DNA from: Chitinophagales bacterium
GTDB lineage: Bacteria; Bacteroidota; Bacteroidia; Chitinophagales; Saprospiraceae
Length of the DNA: 8,380 bases
Assembly: GCA_013297575.1 (NCBI GenBank)
Contig: JAAFHO010000219.1
Span: forward strand, 1-8,380
Direction of reading: 5' to 3'
The translations under genes and the position numbers were made by a program. The notes below the pieces were generated by a model that made no database searches, had not been told where the DNA came from, and saw only the letters and a list, made by a program, of their open reading frames with translations. Of the stretch, positions 5,289 to 8,380 are shown piece by piece. The stretch's first letter is position 1; every line of letters begins with the position of its first letter.

Positions 5289-6178
5289 TAGGAAACCGCC
5301 TTTATCCGGCTAAACTTTTACTGTTTGGCGAGCATTTACTCTTGCAAGGTGCGAGTGCATTGGCTATTCCTTCTCCTGCTTTTGGTGGGTATTGGATTCA
5401 ATATTCCACAGGAGAACGGCCATTACTGTGGCAACAACTGAAAAAGATATTACCTATGCTCGCTCCTGCGCTCCCGCTGGATTTGGATCAAATGGCCAAA
5501 GATATAGAAGATGGTTGGTACTTCGAGTCCAATATTCCACAAGGGTATGGTTTGGGTAGTTCGGGTGCTTTATGTGCAGGCTTGTACGACCGATACGCAG
5601 TAGGCAAAAAGGCAACCGATCCTGCTGAATTAAAACAAATATTAGGCGATATAGAGGCCAGTTTTCATGGCAAAAGTTCGGGTATTGACCCGCTGACGGC
5701 CTATTTACAAGAGCCAATTTTTATTCAGGAGCAAACTAAAGTAGTGCCCCTCCCACATGGCTACGCTTTCCCAGAACTGACCATTTTCCTGATTGATACC
5801 CAACAACCACGCGAAACGGGTATTTTGGTGCAATGGTTTTTGGAGCAATGTAATCATCCCGCATTTAAAAAAATGCTACAAACTTCCGTCTTTCCAGCGC
5901 ATGAAGCCATGATAAGTACCTGGATTAATGGTCAAAGCGACTCATTTTTTGAACATTTACGATTTATCTCTCATTGGCAATCCGTTCATTTACACCCAAT
6001 GATGCCGACACATACAGCACTTTTGGAATGGTGGATCTCCGTTTTAAACAATGATACTACCCGATTAAAAATTTGTGGTGCAGGTGGAGGTGGATTTGTG
6101 TTGGGATTTACGAAAAACAAGGCAGAGGTGGTTGAAAAAGCCCAAGTAATTGGTTTACCGATCATTTTTCCCATTTAA
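5285..6178 (+). CDS. GHMP-family kinase, probable mevalonate kinase
   Basis: Cytoplasmic ATP-dependent small-molecule kinase of 297 residues, slightly short for mevalonate kinase. Motif 1 is PAKLLLFGEHLLLQG (8-22), with K10 in the place of the conserved active-site lysine. Motif 2, the ATP phosphate loop, is NIPQGYGLGSSGALCAGL (83-100). FHGKSSGIDPLTAYL (127-141) supplies the catalytic aspartate D135 and is the segment most typical of mevalonate kinase (HGxxSGxD). Motif 3 is KICGAGGGGFVLGF (262-275). Mevalonate kinase phosphorylates mevalonate in isoprenoid precursor synthesis, a route used by many Bacteroidota. No other pathway gene lies in the window, so another GHMP substrate is possible. 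Start: ATG overlapping the preceding stop codon (ATGA), with motif 1 at the expected distance. A weak hairpin without a T-tract follows, so no clear terminator is seen. Confidence 0.85.
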   Translation: MIGNRLYPAKLLLFGEHLLLQGASALAIPSPAFGGYWIQYSTGERPLLWQQLKKILPMLAPALPLDLDQMAKDIEDGWYFESNIPQGYGLGSSGALCAGLYDRYAVGKKATDPAELKQILGDIEASFHGKSSGIDPLTAYLQEPIFIQEQTKVVPLPHGYAFPELTIFLIDTQQPRETGILVQWFLEQCNHPAFKKMLQTSVFPAHEAMISTWINGQSDSFFEHLRFISHWQSVHLHPMMPTHTALLEWWISVLNNDTTRLKICGAGGGGFVLGFTKNKAEVVEKAQVIGLPIIFPI

Positions 6179-6225
6179 AAGGTATGTTGTTCTACAACAA
6201 AGATTTAGCGTACACATTTATCCAC

Positions 6226-6253
6226 CACAAAAGGACACAAAGTTCACAAAGCG
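6226..6253. repeat. Short tandem CACAAAG-type repeat
   Basis: CACAAAAGGA, CACAAAGTT and CACAAAGCG follow one another, a degenerate repeat of about 9 bp, in the 170-bp gap after the kinase gene. Similar CACAAAGG strings are, from memory, common in intergenic DNA of Bacteroidota; no function can be assigned. Nothing else of note lies between 6179 and 6310. Confidence 0.5.
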
Positions 6254-6319
6254 TAGGGTTTACACTACATAAATACGATATAATTTATAATTCGTTCGCT
6301 CATTCCTGATAGTTTTTTG

Positions 6320-6327
6320 TACTTTTG
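6320..6327 (+). promoter_or_regulatory. Promoter -7 box TACTTTTG upstream of the permease gene
   Basis: TACTTTTG fits TAnnTTTG exactly and ends 21 bases before the TTG start codon at 6349, giving a very short leader of about 15 bases. At the expected -33 position the sequence is TTCG rather than TTG, so the upstream element is imperfect. Confidence 0.5.
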
Positions 6328-6348
6328 CCACTTAACAACACAACTTAA

Positions 6349-7506
6349 TTGCCAAAATTTACAGCATATACACTCCTCTTCCTGGTAGTCCTCGGATTTA
6401 CTGGACAGTTTATGGCCAATATGCGCCCTTTATGGTGTACAATAGACCAAAAAACGTATTGGCCAGTTTTTGAAGGTCTGTTTTCTAAGCAATTGAATGT
6501 GCAATTTATCGCATTTGACGAACAAAACAAATGGCAATCACTCCCTTCATCCGATCGGATTATGCCACTTGTCCCTTTTACCGCAGCCCTCAGAAGCCCT
6601 GAAAAAGGACTTCCACCAATGACATCCGTTAATGGCATTCGGCATTGGTTAGGCACCGATGAAAATGGACGCGATGTACTGGCATGTCTGATCACTGGTG
6701 CTCAAACCTGTCTTTTTACCGCTGTATTGGTTCTTTTGGTGTCACTCATTGTGGGAGGAATTCTGGGCGGTATCGCAGGATATTTTGGCAACGACCAACT
6801 GACTCTACGCTGGAGCAGTGTAATACTTGGATTGTTATCTGTATTAATAGCCTTCTTTTTCTTGTTTTTATCCAGAAAAGGACAATCAGACGTAGGTTTG
6901 TCTTGGTTACAAACCATTGGAGTAATCAGCATTTCTGCGATAAGTGCCTATATCCTTGAAAAACTAGCCCAAAAATTCCACATTGGCAGCAAAACAACCA
7001 CTATTCCAGTAGATACCATTATCATGCGAATGGCCGAAACATTTGAATCGATTCCTATTTTGGTATTATTGCTCATTTCGGCATCGCTCATAAAGGACCG
7101 GACATTAACAAAGGTAATTATTCTAATAGGCGTATTTTATTGGACTGGAACAGCGCGTTTTTTGCGTTCGGAACTCCTAAAAGTCCGTAAAATGGATTAC
7201 ATCACAGCAGCACAGCGATTGGGCATTCCGGCATGGCGTGTCCTCTTTCAACACGCCATACCGAATGCTATTCGCCCAGTTTTATTAATGTTAACTTTAT
7301 CGGCATCTGGTGCCATTTTGATTGAATCGTCGCTGAGTTTCCTAAATTTAGGCAGCAGCGATATTACCGTTATCACTTGGGGCAAAATGCTACAAACCGC
7401 CCGAAATAATATAGAATTATGGTGGGTTTGGCTACCACCAGGCATACTCATCGCCTTGGTCAGTTACGCACTTTTTGTTTGGAACGACAAATCAAAGTTT
7501 GCGTAA
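6349..7506 (+). CDS. Peptide-type ABC transporter permease, OppC/DppC family, with an extra membrane insertion
   Basis: Inner-membrane subunit of a binding-protein-dependent importer for peptides or similar substrates, 385 residues. An N-terminal helix (about 5-22) is followed by an extracytoplasmic stretch, then the family signature WLGTDENGRDVL (100-111). The permease core has helices at about 122-145, 233-250, 254-268, 308-330 and 358-378. The EAA loop that docks the ATPase is AAQRLGIPAWRVLFQHAIPN (287-306), and SSLSFLNLG (328-336) is the usual C-terminal motif. Residues about 157-205 form two additional hydrophobic segments between the first core helices and the conserved METFESIP-like region; OppC proteins usually lack them. 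Start: TTG at 6349, because an in-frame TAA directly precedes it and the first ATG (residue 22) would delete the first helix. No ATPase, OppB or binding protein is adjacent, so partners must be encoded elsewhere. Confidence 0.88.
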   Translation: MPKFTAYTLLFLVVLGFTGQFMANMRPLWCTIDQKTYWPVFEGLFSKQLNVQFIAFDEQNKWQSLPSSDRIMPLVPFTAALRSPEKGLPPMTSVNGIRHWLGTDENGRDVLACLITGAQTCLFTAVLVLLVSLIVGGILGGIAGYFGNDQLTLRWSSVILGLLSVLIAFFFLFLSRKGQSDVGLSWLQTIGVISISAISAYILEKLAQKFHIGSKTTTIPVDTIIMRMAETFESIPILVLLLISASLIKDRTLTKVIILIGVFYWTGTARFLRSELLKVRKMDYITAAQRLGIPAWRVLFQHAIPNAIRPVLLMLTLSASGAILIESSLSFLNLGSSDITVITWGKMLQTARNNIELWWVWLPPGILIALVSYALFVWNDKSKFA

Positions 7507-8379
7507 CTCCTTTTCAAAAATGGCTTCCAACTGGTCTGCGTGCAGATTTTTTGCTACAATTGTCCTATTTTTATCCAATATATACAATTCAGGCGTTATG
7601 TCCACGTAATACTTGCCGTAGATAGCACGATTGGATGGATCAAACACATTAGTAAATGTAAATTTATGTAAATTAATGAACGCCTTCCATTCGGCATCGG
7701 TTGTATTTACAGCAATGGCGTAAAACTCAACTCCTTTGTCTTTCCATTTGGCATAAATACTTTGAATTTGGTCGGCATCTTTTTGGCAGTGCTCACAATC
7801 AGGGCTGTACATAAATACGACAATGATCGGTGCTTTGATCTCGTAAATACTTTTTTCTACACCTTGCGGGTTTTTAGCCACTACATCTGGACCTTTGCGC
7901 CCCATAAGACTGGCTTCCATTTCCTGCACGTGTTTTTGTAATTTGGATAAGTTGTCGGGCTTGTCCCAAGTAGCCAGTTCTGGGGTGAAAAAATTCTTTA
8001 CAATATGCACATAAACCGCTTCGCCGTCCATCACCGTTGTTTTGGTGTTTTCGTACTGCATCGCAATCCAATTAGCAAAATACTGGAAATATGGCTTATA
8101 TGGAACAACCTTACGGATGATCGCATCCGATACTTTGATAATAGAATCTGGGCGTTGTGGGGTAAGTTCTTTGATATAGCGGCGGAGTTTATTGCTTACC
8201 ACAGGCGTGTAAAGCAGTCGTTCGTCCGTAAAATCGAACCCATCCCAAAAATGATCGCGGTAATTCACCACTTGACGGATGGTATCAATATCGCCATTGG
8301 CTTTGCGAAATTCTACAAACTCGGGATTTTGCCCAGCAACTTTGAATTTTTTGAAGAAAGAATTAGGGTATTTGACATA
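7492..8379 (-). CDS. TlpA-like thioredoxin-fold protein with DUF5106-like N-terminal region, 5' end cut by window edge
   Basis: 295 codons are visible, open to the right edge; a GTG at 8271 is internal, because the frame stays open and protein-like upstream. The visible residues 1 to about 165 are helical and charged, with FRKANGDIDTIRQVVNYRDH and FDFTDERLLYTPVVSNKLRR, a pattern I associate with DUF5106 domains of Bacteroidota. From about 185 a redoxin domain begins: APIIVVFMYSPDCEHCQKD holds the CxxC site C195-E-H-C198, and VDITPELYILD supplies the cis-proline P263 after T262. Such proteins are usually exported and act in thiol-disulfide exchange outside the cytoplasm; the signal peptide would lie beyond the window. 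It ends at TGA 7492-7494, inside the 3' end of the convergent permease gene (15-bp overlap). Confidence 0.88.
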   Translation of the reverse strand, partial: YVKYPNSFFKKFKVAGQNPEFVEFRKANGDIDTIRQVVNYRDHFWDGFDFTDERLLYTPVVSNKLRRYIKELTPQRPDSIIKVSDAIIRKVVPYKPYFQYFANWIAMQYENTKTTVMDGEAVYVHIVKNFFTPELATWDKPDNLSKLQKHVQEMEASLMGRKGPDVVAKNPQGVEKSIYEIKAPIIVVFMYSPDCEHCQKDADQIQSIYAKWKDKGVEFYAIAVNTTDAEWKAFINLHKFTFTNVFDPSNRAIYGKYYVDITPELYILDKNRTIVAKNLHADQLEAIFEKELRKL

Positions 8380-8380
8380 T

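Noticed and set aside
6185..6199. Hairpin TGTTGT-TCT-ACAACA just after the kinase gene, as an intrinsic terminator
   Set aside because: The stem is only 6 bp, low in GC, and no T-tract follows.
8269..8271. GTG as the true start of the redoxin gene
   Set aside because: The same frame stays open and protein-like to the window edge, with FRKANGDIDTIRQ directly upstream, so the start lies outside the window.

Overview
This AT-rich window looks like chromosomal DNA of a member of the Bacteroidota, perhaps a Saprospira- or Chitinophaga-like lineage (inference). Support comes from -7 promoter boxes of the form TAnnTTTG, start codons without Shine-Dalgarno sequences, a secreted M1 peptidase, a DUF5362-like membrane protein pair, a mevalonate-kinase-type GHMP kinase, and a TlpA-like redoxin with a DUF5106-like N-terminal part. 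No rRNA, tRNA, CRISPR array, phage module or recognisable defence system is visible.

Layout. Positions 2-2792 are read leftward. A DUF5362-like membrane protein (2334-2792) is followed by a 555-bp repeat-rich gap (1779-2333), a second paralogous membrane protein (1308-1778), and, one base later, a secreted M1 metallopeptidase that runs off the left edge. Positions 2886-4283 are read rightward: a six-helix membrane protein and a directly abutting GNAT acetyltransferase. A decayed gene fragment lies at 4317-4569. Next come a promoter, a strong terminator and a second promoter (4668-4784), which drive a two-gene operon (4836-6178) of a secreted CFFCG-motif protein and the GHMP kinase. A solitary OppC/DppC-type permease (6349-7506, TTG start) converges on, and overlaps by 15 bp, a leftward thioredoxin-fold protein that runs off the right edge.

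Most interesting structure. The gap at 1779-2333 is a nested repeat island. A 232-bp element (1951-2182) is built as two inverted copies of a three-hairpin unit, has imperfect terminal inverted repeats, and sits between exact 9-bp direct repeats (ATTGACGAC). This fits a MITE- or REPIN-like non-autonomous element with a target-site duplication. It is itself flanked by two direct copies of a different stem-loop repeat. Second in interest are the possible short RNA between the tandem promoters at 4668-4784 and the pseudogene whose reading frame breaks at a CAAGC tandem repeat. The genes themselves are mostly ordinary housekeeping or envelope functions, and I see no convincing new multi-gene system.
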